64,000 nucleotides of DNA. Source: Psychrobacillus sp044762855 (lineage in GTDB: Bacteria; Bacillota; Bacilli; Bacillales_A; Planococcaceae). The stretch is taken from NCBI RefSeq assembly GCF_044762855.1, contig NZ_JBIWFB010000001.1, positions 1,054,001-1,118,000 of the forward strand, given 5' to 3'. Under the pieces are notes generated by a model that made no database searches, was not told the origin of the DNA, and worked only from the letters and a program-made list of their open reading frames with translations. Both the position numbers and the translations under genes were made by a program. Position 1 is the first letter of the stretch. Each line of letters begins with the position of its first letter. This document shows positions 24,384-33,084 of the stretch, in pieces.

Positions 24384-25781
24384 TTGAAAAAATTTATGGA
24401 CGATACCTTTTTATTGTCAACCGATACGGCTATGACTTTGTATAATACATTCGCAAAGGATTTACCAATTATCGATTATCACTGTCACTTAAGCCCTAAG
24501 GAAATCTATGAAAATAAAACATTTCAAAACATTACAGAAGCGTGGCTATATGGTGATCATTATAAATGGAGAGCGATGAGAGCGAACGGAATGGATGAAG
24601 CGTTCATTACTGGGGATGCAACAGATTACGAAAAGTTTTTGGCATGGTCCAAAACTGTTCCGATGACTATTGGTAACCCCTTATACAATTGGACTCACTT
24701 AGAACTTCAACGTTTTTTCAATGTATATGACATTTTAAATGAAGAAACTGCTCCAATGATTTGGGAGAAAGTTAATAGTAAGCTTACTAGTGGAGGCTTT
24801 GGTGCAAGGGATTTAATGAGGATGTCAAAGGTTGAAGTGGTTTGTACAACGGATGATCCAATCGATACATTGGAATATCATAAGAAATTAAAAGATGAAT
24901 CCGACTTTGACGTGAAGGTACTCCCAAGCTTTCGACCGGATAAAGGATTAGAAATTAATCTAGATGGCTATTTACAATGGGTTCAGAAGCTTGGAGAAGT
25001 GTCGGAAATACAAATTTCCAACTATGATGAGTTTCTAGATGCATTACAGGCAAGAGTGGAGTTTTTTCATTCGAATGGCTGTCGTGTTTCGGATCATGGG
25101 ATAAATACGTTGATGTATGAGGAAACAACGAAAAATGAAGCAACAACTATTTTTACAAAAGCATTGGCAGGAGTAAAAGTATCCCTAGATGAAGAAAAAA
25201 AGTATAAGTCGCACACCTTATCTTTTTTAGGAAAACAGTATGCGAAGCTTGGTTGGGTCATGCAACTGCATATGCAAGTATTGCGAAATACGAATACAAA
25301 AATGTATAAACAATTAGGGCCAGATACTGGTTTCGATAGTATGAATGACGGGCAAATAGCCTTGCCTTTAAGTCTATTATTAGACGGTTTGGCAAGAGAA
25401 GATGCGCTTCCAAAAACAATCTTATATTCTTTAAATCCGAAAGACAATTACGTGATTGGTAGTTTAATTGGTAATTTTCAAGGAGAACAGCCAGGAAAAA
25501 TCCAGTTTGGTACTGCTTGGTGGTTTAATGACCAAAAAGATGGCATGCTCGAACAAATGAAAGCATTGGCAAATCTTGGACTATTTAGCCGTTTTATAGG
25601 AATGCTAACGGATTCCAGAAGTTTTCTTTCCTACACAAGACATGAGTATTTTAGAAGATTAGTATGTGAATTGCTTGGTGGGTGGGTAGAAAACGGAGAA
25701 GTGCCAAATGATATAGACATGTTGGGAAGCATTGTACAGGGAATCTGCTATCAAAATGCAAATGAGTATTTTGATTTTTGA
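24384..25781 (+). CDS. uxaC: Uronate (glucuronate) isomerase
   Basis: Cytosolic enzyme that converts D-glucuronate to D-fructuronate and D-galacturonate to D-tagaturonate, the first step of the Ashwell pathway. It has 465 aa, standard length. Metal-binding HxH is H33-C-H35 in PIIDYHCHLSPKEIYENK. Other family blocks are WLYGDHYKWRAMRANG, CTTDDPIDTLEYH, FLGKQYAKLGWVMQLHMQVLRNTN, FGTAWWFNDQKDGM and GMLTDSRSFLSYTRHEYFRRLVCELLG. The start TTG 24384 has GCAGGTAG upstream; ATG 24396 is an alternative. The next pathway enzymes (uxaB, uxuA, kdgK, kdgA) are not in the window. Confidence 0.93.
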   Translation: MKKFMDDTFLLSTDTAMTLYNTFAKDLPIIDYHCHLSPKEIYENKTFQNITEAWLYGDHYKWRAMRANGMDEAFITGDATDYEKFLAWSKTVPMTIGNPLYNWTHLELQRFFNVYDILNEETAPMIWEKVNSKLTSGGFGARDLMRMSKVEVVCTTDDPIDTLEYHKKLKDESDFDVKVLPSFRPDKGLEINLDGYLQWVQKLGEVSEIQISNYDEFLDALQARVEFFHSNGCRVSDHGINTLMYEETTKNEATTIFTKALAGVKVSLDEEKKYKSHTLSFLGKQYAKLGWVMQLHMQVLRNTNTKMYKQLGPDTGFDSMNDGQIALPLSLLLDGLAREDALPKTILYSLNPKDNYVIGSLIGNFQGEQPGKIQFGTAWWFNDQKDGMLEQMKALANLGLFSRFIGMLTDSRSFLSYTRHEYFRRLVCELLGGWVENGEVPNDIDMLGSIVQGICYQNANEYFDF

Positions 25782-25833
25782 TGAATAAAAGATATTGTCT
25801 GCAAACATTTAGTTAAGAAAAGGGAGGAAAAGT

Positions 25834-27981
25834 ATGAGCTCAATTTTCAGAAGTCTAAAGAAAAGCAAAAAATCTAAAAAAGCAATAACTGGTGTCCTTG
25901 CATTATCTCTTATTACATCAATGGGTATTCCACAAGTAGCGGCAAATGAAAACTTAGGGTATGTAGATCCAAGCACGAATACAAACCCTGGACATTCAGG
26001 CACCAACGTAGAGACGTATCGTGTGCTAGCGAATAGTAAAACGGGTCAACCGGAAATCGAAGCAGCGAAAAAAGGTGTTCTTACAATAGGCGGAAAACAA
26101 TTCAAAGACTTAAATGGTAACAAGAGTCTTGATTTGTACGAGGACTGGAGAAAACCTGTTAAAGAACGGGTGGCCGATTTAGTATCTAAGATGACGCTTG
26201 CGGAAAAAGCAGGATTCATGCTCATCAACACACATACACCAATTGCGGACCCAACGGACGGAAAGTATGTTAAATCAGATGATCCACTAATTGTTGGAAA
26301 GAATATGCGATACGTCATTTTCCGTCAAACTCCTACTGTAGATATAATCGCTAAATATACAAATCAGCTTCAAGAATTGGGCGAGTCTTCAAGATTAGGA
26401 ATCCCAGTAGTGGTTACTTCGAATCCGAGAAACCATGCTTCCACGGACTATACGAATATTGCCGCAAGTGAAGGGCAACATTCATTCTGGCCAGGACCTT
26501 TAGGATTTGCAGCAGCAGGAGATACAAATGCTGTAAACGAGTTTGCAGAAATAGCTGCTCAAGAATGGAGAGCTGCTGGAATTCGTAAAGTATACGGATA
26601 TACTGCAGATATCGCTACAGATCCACTTTGGGCGAGAATTGAAGACACATTTGGTGAAAATCCAATCGTTGCTTCCAATATGATTTATAACGTCATCAAA
26701 GGATTTCAAGGTGAAAAGCTCGATACAGAGAGCGTAGCCATAACGGTGAAACATTTTCCAGGAGGCGGGGCGCGTGATAATGGGTTAGATCCTCATTTTG
26801 TTGAAGGGAAATTCAATCCATATCCAACGGAAGGAAGTTTACTTAAGTATCATATTCCTCCATTCGCTGCTGCTATTAAAGCAAATGTATCGTCTATCAT
26901 GCCATATTATGCATATCCAACTAATGATAGCGCTGATCAAGGATTAACATGGTACAGTAAAGATCAACAATTTGAAGAAGTTGGCTTTGCCTTAAATGAT
27001 TCTATATTAAATGGCCTTTTACGTGGGAAACTTGGTTTCAAAGGATATGTAAACTCTGATACAGGTGCCGTGGGAGATAATGCTTGGGGTGCAGAGAGTT
27101 TAACACCAGAACAAAAAGTTGCTAAAGCAATCAACGCTGGGACTGATATTATTTCAGGATCATCTGAACCAGAGTTAATCATTGATGCAGTAAAAAAAGG
27201 ATTACTTTCAGAAAAAACAGTGAACGAGTCTATCACATTATTGCTAACAGAAATGATGGATTTAGGTCTATTTGAAGACCCATATGTAGATGCACAACAT
27301 GCACTAGATGTAGTGGCAAATCCAAAAGCACAAGAACTAGCATATGAAGCGCATCTTAAATCACTCGTTCTTTTACGCAATGATGAAAATCTATTGCCTT
27401 TAAAGGATGCAACCTTAAAAGAAGTAAAACTATATGTGGAGATGTTCCCTAGTGGTAAAGATGGAGCAGGCACAAAAGGGTTAATAGACACCATCAAAAA
27501 GCATGATCCTTCTATTACAATTACGAATAAACTAGAAGAGGCCACGCATGCCTATATTTATGTGAAACCTGTTCAATCAAACTGGGATAATAATCCACGA
27601 ATTACGGTAGGTCCTGAAACAGGAATTACAAATGTGGATCGAATTGTCACTATACAAAAAACAGTTCCAACTATTACGGCAGTAAACATGACGAATCCAT
27701 GGGTGCTGGATGAAATCGAACCAAATGCGGCAGCATTAATCGGTACATTTGGCACGAAAGCTGAGGCCATTATGGATGTTATCCGTGGTAAATTTAATCC
27801 AACCGGAAAGCTACCATTTGCCCTACCAGCAAGTTTGGAAGCAGTAGACAATGAAGTCGGAGATGTCCCTAGCTACGCTCCAGAAGAAGACGCTTCTTAT
27901 TCTTATGTAAATAAATCTGGTGATGCGTATAAGTATGGGTTCGGTCTTTCTTATAATCATGGAAAATCTAAAAATAAATAA
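25834..27981 (+). CDS. Secreted glycoside hydrolase family 3 protein
   Basis: Extracellular glycosidase, 715 aa. A long basic n-region and hydrophobic core form a signal peptide ending near VAANE (residue ~37). The GH3 N-terminal TIM barrel shows VADLVSKMTLAEKAGFML, AVNEFAEIAAQEWRAAGIRKVYGYTADIATDPLWARIEDTFGE and VKHFPGGGARDNGLDPHF. The nucleophile is D409 in GYVNSDTGAVGDN. The C-terminal alpha/beta sandwich follows (LKSLVLLRNDENLLPLK; GKLPFALPASLEAVDNEVGDVPSY). It is the beta-glucosidase/xylosidase-like branch. Placed after uronate isomerase, it may release uronate-bearing or linked sugars, but bond specificity is unknown. Confidence 0.9.
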   Translation: MSSIFRSLKKSKKSKKAITGVLALSLITSMGIPQVAANENLGYVDPSTNTNPGHSGTNVETYRVLANSKTGQPEIEAAKKGVLTIGGKQFKDLNGNKSLDLYEDWRKPVKERVADLVSKMTLAEKAGFMLINTHTPIADPTDGKYVKSDDPLIVGKNMRYVIFRQTPTVDIIAKYTNQLQELGESSRLGIPVVVTSNPRNHASTDYTNIAASEGQHSFWPGPLGFAAAGDTNAVNEFAEIAAQEWRAAGIRKVYGYTADIATDPLWARIEDTFGENPIVASNMIYNVIKGFQGEKLDTESVAITVKHFPGGGARDNGLDPHFVEGKFNPYPTEGSLLKYHIPPFAAAIKANVSSIMPYYAYPTNDSADQGLTWYSKDQQFEEVGFALNDSILNGLLRGKLGFKGYVNSDTGAVGDNAWGAESLTPEQKVAKAINAGTDIISGSSEPELIIDAVKKGLLSEKTVNESITLLLTEMMDLGLFEDPYVDAQHALDVVANPKAQELAYEAHLKSLVLLRNDENLLPLKDATLKEVKLYVEMFPSGKDGAGTKGLIDTIKKHDPSITITNKLEEATHAYIYVKPVQSNWDNNPRITVGPETGITNVDRIVTIQKTVPTITAVNMTNPWVLDEIEPNAAALIGTFGTKAEAIMDVIRGKFNPTGKLPFALPASLEAVDNEVGDVPSYAPEEDASYSYVNKSGDAYKYGFGLSYNHGKSKNK

Positions 27982-27997
27982 AAAATTTTAAAAAAGA

Positions 27998-28040
27998 ATC
28001 GGCCTGAAGTGACAAAGTCAACTTTAGGTCGGTTTTATTA
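27998..28040 (+). terminator. Terminator of the GH3 gene
   Basis: Imperfect hairpin, ATCGGCCTGAAGTGA with TCAACTTTAGGTCGGTT, followed by TTATT, 17 nt after the stop codon. Confidence 0.6.
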
Positions 28041-28176
28041 ATTTCAGAAAAGTATTTTAGTTAGAAACATTGGTTAATAAATAATATAGGATGACTTATT
28101 TATAAATTGTGTTACTCTATTAACTGTTGAATAATATTCCACAATAAACGTTTTATTAGAAATGGAGATTAGGATA

Positions 28177-29601
28177 ATGGTTACCACAGGGTTTCGTATG
28201 GAAAAAGATTTTTTAGGGGAAAAAGAAATTCCGAAAGCTGCTTATTATGGTGTTCAAACTATGAGGGCAGTTGAAAACTTTCCGATTACGGGATATCGAA
28301 TTCACCCGGAACTTATAAGATCTTTAGGTATTGTGAAAAAAGCTGCAGCATTAGCAAATATGGAAGTTGGCATGTTAGAGAAAGAAATAGGATATTCGAT
28401 TATTCAAGCGTGTGATGAAGTCATTGCGGGAAAATGGAATGACCAATTTATTGTCGATCCTATTCAAGGTGGAGCAGGAACATCTATTAATATGAATGCA
28501 AACGAAGTGATTGCAAATCGAGCTTTAGAGTTAATGGGAGAAGAAAAAGGGAATTATACACTCATCAGCCCAAATAACCATATTAATATGTCCCAATCGA
28601 CAAATGATGCATTTCCAACTTCTACGCATATCGCAGTGTTGTGCTTATTGGATCAATTACTCGAGGCTACTAAAACAATGCAAAAAGCATTTGTATCGAA
28701 AGCAAAAGAATTCGAAGGTATTATAAAAATGGGTCGTACTCATCTTCAAGATGCCGTACCAATCTTACTGAGTCAAGAATTTGAATCATATAGTCGTGTC
28801 ATTTCACGTGACATTGACCGTATTTCACTCTCAAAACAACACTTATATGACATCAATATGGGTGCAACTGCCGTTGGTACAGGATTAAATGCAGATCCTT
28901 TATATATCGAACTAGTCGTTCGAAATCTTAGTGAAATCAGTGGCTTACCATTAACATGTGCTGAACATTTAGTGGACGCTACTCAAAATACAGATTGTTA
29001 TACCGAAGTTTCTGCGAATTTAAAAGTTTGTATGATTAATATGTCAAAAATTGCGAATGACTTGCGCTTAATGGCTTCTGGACCTCGTGATGGTTTATTT
29101 GAAATACAATTACCTGCTCGTCAACCAGGGTCATCAATCATGCCTGGAAAAGTAAATCCCGTAATGGCTGAAGTCGTGAACCAAGTAGCTTTCCAAGTAA
29201 TGGGGAATGATTTAACCATTTCTGCAGCTTCTGAAGCGGGTCAATTTGAACTAAATGTCATGGAACCGGTTCTATTTTATAATTTAATCCAATCCATTTC
29301 GATTATGAATAATGTATTTACAGTATTTACTGAGAAATGTTTAGAAGGCATTACTGCGAATAAAGAACGTTTAAGAGAATACGTTGAAAAAAGTGTAGGA
29401 ATTATCACTGCAGTAAATCCTCATATCGGATACGAACTTGCAGCTCAAATTGCAAAAGAAGCCATTGCTACCGGAGCTTCTGTTCGTGAACTGTGTTTAC
29501 AAACCGGCGTTTTAACGGCAGAACAATTAGATATAATATTAGATCCATTTGAAATGACACATCCTGGTATTGCTGGTGGTAGAACACTTGTAAAGAGTTG
29601 A
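28177..29601 (+). CDS. aspA: Aspartate ammonia-lyase
   Basis: Cytosolic enzyme that converts L-aspartate to fumarate and ammonia, 474 aa, normal length. It begins RMEKDFLGEKEIPKAAYYGVQT. The aspartase/fumarase superfamily signature GSSIMPGKVNP occupies residues ~318-328, and SQSTNDAFPTS and TECAEHLVDATQNTD-type blocks are present. EKDFLGEKEIP and the carboxy end ILDPFEMTHPGIAGGR favour aspartase over fumarase. An upstream in-frame ATG (28162) has no ribosome site; GGAG 10 nt before ATG 28177 decides the start. There is no asparaginase partner (ansA) next to it, unlike the B. subtilis ansAB operon. Confidence 0.9.
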   Translation: MVTTGFRMEKDFLGEKEIPKAAYYGVQTMRAVENFPITGYRIHPELIRSLGIVKKAAALANMEVGMLEKEIGYSIIQACDEVIAGKWNDQFIVDPIQGGAGTSINMNANEVIANRALELMGEEKGNYTLISPNNHINMSQSTNDAFPTSTHIAVLCLLDQLLEATKTMQKAFVSKAKEFEGIIKMGRTHLQDAVPILLSQEFESYSRVISRDIDRISLSKQHLYDINMGATAVGTGLNADPLYIELVVRNLSEISGLPLTCAEHLVDATQNTDCYTEVSANLKVCMINMSKIANDLRLMASGPRDGLFEIQLPARQPGSSIMPGKVNPVMAEVVNQVAFQVMGNDLTISAASEAGQFELNVMEPVLFYNLIQSISIMNNVFTVFTEKCLEGITANKERLREYVEKSVGIITAVNPHIGYELAAQIAKEAIATGASVRELCLQTGVLTAEQLDIILDPFEMTHPGIAGGRTLVKS

Positions 29602-29752
29602 TTGCAAAGTTTTGAGATGACAAGAAGTAAAATAAACTTCTAATCAGATGATAAATGTGAAGCATTGGCGGACGCATTTTGATTTGACAGAAGATTATCC
29701 TGAACGACAAAATAATATGGTGAATTTAAAAACGCACTGAAGTGTATATTGT

Positions 29753-29791
29753 CCAGGCACTGATACTATTTTGAATAGATTGTGTGCCTGG
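29753..29791. terminator. Hairpin with GTGCCTGG arms between aspA and the DUF4188 gene
   Basis: CCAGGCAC (29753-29760) and GTGCCTGG (29784-29791) flank 23 nt between convergent gene ends. It may terminate either side, though T-tracts are weak. A related GTGCCTGACAC hairpin is at 37288. A 29-codon ORF without ribosome site at ~29648-29740 is not called. Confidence 0.5.
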
Positions 29792-29800
29792 CACTACACA

Positions 29801-30280
29801 CTATAATTTGTTAAGTCGTTTTCTAGCGGAATTTAGTTCTACAGAAACGGGAATATGGTTCAACGCCTTCCCTAAGCCATAATGGGGCATATTGGCATAA
29901 ATAGATTCATAATTCCCCTTTTTTATTTGAAAAGTTTCATGATAAATTCCAACCGCATCATTGTTATTTACTTTTTGGTTGAAATTTTTCCAGGCCTTAA
30001 GATGTTTTTCATTTTTAGCATAAGTAAGAAGGTCCTCAGTGGAACGCCAATATTGGATCATGGCAGTAGTTCGAAGACCAAAGTAGCTTTCCATCGATAA
30101 AAATCCTAGTTCCTCTTTGTTCATATATAGCTCCTTAATCATCCCGGGCATAGAGCTAAAAACGGGTAGCCACTTATGAATTGCAAATCGTTTGTTTACC
30201 CTCATGCCAATTATGAAAACGACAATATCCTCTGTATTATCAACCGTATAACGCCCAGTAAAAGTTTGGTTAGCCATCAT
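29801..30280 (-). CDS. DUF4188 family protein
   Basis: Cytosolic protein of 159 aa (158 if the second Met is used). It has the dimeric alpha-beta barrel look of small haem- or monooxygenase-like proteins: VVFIIGMRVNKRFAIHKWLPVFSSMPGMIKEL, MIQYWRSTEDLLTYAKNEKHLKAWKNFNQKV and VGIYHETFQIKKGNYESIYANMP. These are typical of DUF4188, whose function is unproven. GGAGGAGGATTA precedes ATGATG. The start overlaps the stop of the PadR gene upstream by one base (TAATG), so the two form a coupled operon. A decayed second copy is at 37057-37265. Confidence 0.78.
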   Translation of the reverse strand: MMANQTFTGRYTVDNTEDIVVFIIGMRVNKRFAIHKWLPVFSSMPGMIKELYMNKEELGFLSMESYFGLRTTAMIQYWRSTEDLLTYAKNEKHLKAWKNFNQKVNNNDAVGIYHETFQIKKGNYESIYANMPHYGLGKALNHIPVSVELNSARKRLNKL

Positions 30281-30837
30281 TAATCCTCCTCCAGTTTATC
30301 AAGAGAAAAATCACACCATTCTATTGCGGCCTTTGTGGTTCTTTTTCCATAATCTAATGTAAATAACCAATACATCGAATCGTCATTGGTATCTTTGTGA
30401 TTGCTAATTGCCTGTTCAATAGAAACATAGGTATTATAACGTCCTTCAAGCTCTTGCTTATAGTTCTGTAGAAGTAATAGCTTATTTTCTCGTCCTTGAT
30501 AGCGACCAAAAAATAGTTTTAGTAAAATTTCATTCCGCTCAATTGGTAATTGTTTAACTGGCTGCTCTAACCAACTTTTTAGTACTTCCATTCCCTTTGA
30601 AGTAAGAAAGTACTCATTTTTATCAGGCCTTCCTGTGCTAGATAAAGTACGAACTTCTGCTAATTCCTCTTGGACTATTAGTTTGAGGGTTGGATATATT
30701 TGTCCATAACTAATTTTCCAAAAATGATTTAAGCTTCGATCAATGAACTGTTTAATGGAGTAACCAGATTTACACTCAGTAGTTAGTATTCCTAATATTG
30801 CATAGGTTGAATCGTTATAATTTTTCAGTATTACCAC
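30280..30837 (-). CDS. PadR-family transcriptional regulator
   Basis: Repressor of the phenolic-acid/PadR class, 185 aa. The winged helix spans residues ~8-90 (STYAILGILTTECKSGYSIKQFIDRSLNHFWKISYGQIYPTLKLI; STGRPDKNEYFLTSKGMEVLKSWL). The C-terminal Vir-like dimerisation helices cover ~95-185. The called start is GTG 30837 close to an AGGTG; a slightly later start is possible. It is operonic with the DUF4188 gene, whose product it probably controls. Overlapping palindromes at 30841-30872 are candidate operators for self-repression. Confidence 0.85.
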   Translation of the reverse strand: MVILKNYNDSTYAILGILTTECKSGYSIKQFIDRSLNHFWKISYGQIYPTLKLIVQEELAEVRTLSSTGRPDKNEYFLTSKGMEVLKSWLEQPVKQLPIERNEILLKLFFGRYQGRENKLLLLQNYKQELEGRYNTYVSIEQAISNHKDTNDDSMYWLFTLDYGKRTTKAAIEWCDFSLDKLEED

Positions 30838-30840
30838 ACC

Positions 30841-30872
30841 TATCTAAAGAATATATATCATTTAGATATATA
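30841..30872. promoter_or_regulatory. Candidate PadR operators
   Basis: Two overlapping inverted repeats lie directly before the PadR gene: TATATATC-ATTTA-GATATATA (30852-30872) and TATCTAAA...TTTAGATA (30841-30868). Place and symmetry suit autoregulation. A related TATC...GATA palindrome precedes the YciI-like gene at 32940. Confidence 0.5.
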
Positions 30873-31033
30873 ATAAAGGATGCTACTAGGGAATACAAGT
30901 GCAATTTTCTGAATAAGTGCAAAATAATTTATATTCAAGCTAGTCCCATGTAGCCGTTTTGGAGATGTGAACGTTAAAGATGCTATGATTTAGTTGTGAA
31001 ATATATCATGTAAATAAAAAAATACTGTCGGTT

Positions 31034-31060
31034 TGAAACAGAAATTCCTGTTGCTCCGTC
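31034..31060 (+). promoter_or_regulatory. ECF sigma-factor promoter
   Basis: TGAAAC (31034-31039), 17 nt, CGTC (31057-31060): the classic ECF -35/-10 pair. It is located 28 nt before the start codon of an ECF sigma gene, so the gene is probably autoregulated. Confidence 0.7.
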
Positions 31061-31087
31061 TAACGTTTAACAACAAGGAGGTGCCCT

Positions 31088-31604
31088 ATGTCGCATCTTG
31101 AAAAATTTATATATGAACATGGCGAGGAGTTATTGAGACTTGCTTATACTTATGTGAAAAACAAGCAAGCTGCGGAAGACATTGTCCAAGATGTGTTACT
31201 CAAAGCATTTGAAAAGCAAGCAGAGTTTCGTGGAGAAGCCACGTACCGTACTTATTTGTATAGAATGACGATTAATCGTAGTTACGACTATTTGCGAAGT
31301 TGGCATTATAAAAATACAATTCTTGGCGAGAAATTTCAGCGTTTATTTGGTCGATTGACAGAGCAAGATGTAGTCACGCAATCAGAAAATCGGCAACTTG
31401 CAAAAGCAGTTCTTTCTTTGCCCTTAAAATACCGGTGAAGTCATCGTGCTTACTTATTATTTAGACTATTCTTCAGTGGAAGTAGGAAAGTTGCTTAATT
31501 GTTCAGCGGCAACAGTGCGCACCAGGCTCGCGCGTGGTCGTGAAAAACTCAAAATGGGGCTAAAGGAGGTCGGCTTTGATGGAACGATTGAAAACGGGTA
31601 TTGA
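31088..31604 (+). pseudogene. ECF-type sigma factor gene with a frameshift
   Basis: Sigma-70 family ECF factor. The first frame encodes region 2 (EELLRLAYTYVKNKQAAEDIVQDVLLKAFEKQAEFRGEATYRTYLYRMTINRSYDYLR) and the linker to LSLPLKYR, then hits TGA at 31436-31438. Shifting by one base at 31437 recovers EVIVLTYYLDYSSVEVGKLLNCSAATVRTRLARGREKLK, a perfect region 4, until TGA 31602-31604. Removing T31436 would give a normal ~171-aa sigma factor. The break falls between the two DNA-binding halves, so the product as written lacks promoter -35 recognition. The ribosome site CAAGGAGGTGCCCT is strong. Recent mutation or sequencing error are equally possible. Confidence 0.85.
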
Positions 31605-32427
31605 TGAAGTCATTGGTGAGAAAATATGGATGACGGAAAGGTTAGCCAAGAAAATGGCTGAACCGAGAAAAAAAACGTCGCGTACTCCGATATATGCAGT
31701 AGTCGGTTTTGTTGCAATAGCTGCCTTATTTCTTACGATTACATTATGGTCATCTCAATCAGATATTTTAAGTGCTTCTACAACAAAGGCGCTTGGTGCG
31801 CATGGAGAATTATTTAATACGTATTTTGAGGCAATTGATGCAAAGGATGTAGAAACATTAAAACAAGTTGCATCACCAGCACACGGTGTGGCTATAGAGG
31901 AGCTAGTTAGTAAATATGAAAATATAGATTTTTCGAAAGCAGAATTTTTGCTTCAACTTGACGGCATTATTTGGATGAAGTTGGTGGTGATTAATGAGGA
32001 CGGGGAAAAATGGGAGGATGTTGTTACCTACTATCAAATCGTTGATGGCAAAATATATGAGCCGGTATATGAACATCCGTTTTATGTATATAATCAGTTT
32101 GATATTGAAAAAGCGCAGGCACAAGCCATTTTTGGTTTCGGAGGATATCGTAATAACGATGAGCTTGTAGCGATTGAGGGCGGAAAATTGCTGGTGAGTG
32201 GTTCTCGTTCATATAATAAGGTAGAATCGGCCATCGAGTTATACTTAAAAGAGATTGGAGAGGAATCTGTCTCTGCATATTATGAGCAACCTCGCCTTGT
32301 ATACAAAAATAATGGAAAATTGTTATGGTTATCGGCAGATGGATTTGACATCGTCTTTATAAGAAAAGGAGAGCGCATTTTAGTAGATAACCAAGGAGTA
32401 GAATATTATCAACAAGGAAGATTTTAG
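31579..32427 (+). CDS. Membrane-anchored anti-sigma-like protein
   Basis: Protein of 282 aa: a ~37-residue charged cytosolic N-terminus, one transmembrane helix (TPIYAVVGFVAIAALFLTITLW, residues ~38-59) and a large outer domain. The outer domain opens GAHGELFNTYFEAIDAKDVETLKQV, which looks like an NTF2/SnoaL-like fold. It overlaps the end of the shifted sigma reading frame by 26 nt, with AAAGGAGGT 8 nt before ATG 31579. That is the usual sigma/anti-sigma arrangement. No zinc HxxxCxxC motif is present, so it is not a canonical ZAS-domain anti-sigma factor. Role is inferred from context. Confidence 0.6.
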   Translation: MERLKTGIDEVIGEKIWMTERLAKKMAEPRKKTSRTPIYAVVGFVAIAALFLTITLWSSQSDILSASTTKALGAHGELFNTYFEAIDAKDVETLKQVASPAHGVAIEELVSKYENIDFSKAEFLLQLDGIIWMKLVVINEDGEKWEDVVTYYQIVDGKIYEPVYEHPFYVYNQFDIEKAQAQAIFGFGGYRNNDELVAIEGGKLLVSGSRSYNKVESAIELYLKEIGEESVSAYYEQPRLVYKNNGKLLWLSADGFDIVFIRKGERILVDNQGVEYYQQGRF

Positions 32428-32494
32428 AAAACCTGTGGTAGCATCAAGCAATTTAATATAACAAACGGTTCCTTCAAGAGCTGTTTGATAAGAT

Positions 32495-32546
32495 TAACCC
32501 ATCTGAGCTTTGGACTGACAACTCATGGATGGGTTATTTTTATTTT
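32495..32546. terminator. Terminator between the converging anti-sigma and YciI-like genes
   Basis: AACCCATCTGAG and CTCATGGATGGGTT arms around ~12 nt, then ATTTTTATTTTTT. It probably works for both sides. Confidence 0.75.
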
Positions 32547-32557
32547 TTAGCATCGCT

Positions 32558-32860
32558 TTATTTTTTGTATAAAGCAACCCGATAAGGAAAAAGTTGCGCT
32601 TCCATGATTCCTTCTTTTACTGCAGGATCATTATTCATCAATTCAACTGCTTCTTCCTCTGTATCTACTTCTAAAATGACGATTCCCATTGGATCCAAGT
32701 TCAAAGTTCTACCCGCTAAAAGGAGTTTTCCTTCTTCTTGCAAATTTTGTAATACCTCAAAATGCCGTTGGACAATAGAATTTTCTTTATCTGTCCAACT
32801 AGCTTGATCTAACAGGGAAGGAATAAGTTTCAGTTGATACAAAAACTGTAATTTTTCCAT
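32558..32860 (-). CDS. YciI-like (YCII-related domain) protein
   Basis: Small cytosolic protein, 100 aa, with the ferredoxin-like YCII fold: FLYQLKLIPSLLD..., central HFEVLQNLQEEGKLLLAGRTL and GIVILEVDTEEEAVELMNNDPAVKEGIMEAQLFPYRVA. The conserved His (RHFE) and Asp (NNDP) of the family are present. Biochemical role is unknown for most members. The ribosome site TAGGAGGCCCATA is strong. An AT-rich palindrome lies at 32940-32964, ahead of the start. An internally deleted relic of the same gene is at 13795-13940. Confidence 0.82.
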   Translation of the reverse strand: MEKLQFLYQLKLIPSLLDQASWTDKENSIVQRHFEVLQNLQEEGKLLLAGRTLNLDPMGIVILEVDTEEEAVELMNNDPAVKEGIMEAQLFPYRVALYKK

Positions 32861-32939
32861 TATGGGCCTCCTAATAAATGCAATATAGAATTGTATTTCA
32901 TAATAATTGTATCAAAACATCTAAAAGTAGTTAATTAGT

Positions 32940-32964
32940 AATCTATCATTTATTTAGATAGATT
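32940..32964. promoter_or_regulatory. Palindrome upstream of the YciI-like gene
   Basis: AATCTATC and GATAGATT flank ATTTATTTA, about 80 bp before the gene start. The core TATC-ATTTA...GATA resembles the palindrome before padR (30852-30872), with four extra spacer bases. Confidence 0.4.
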
Positions 32965-33084
32965 AGAGAGAAAGGGAATACCTATTATAATGACGAATAT
33001 CTACAGCTCCGAGCAAGTGGTTGCACGGTAGCATATAGAGGAGAAGTTGTGAAATAACTAGTCTACTTTCTTTGCAGAAGAATA

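Noticed and set aside
28146..28160. cre-like AATAAACGTTTTATT before aspA
   Set aside because: It matches only about 10 of 14 consensus positions, within AT-rich sequence; too weak to list.
29648..29740. 29-codon ORF after aspA
   Set aside because: No ribosome site and no recognisable product; possibly a relic, not callable.
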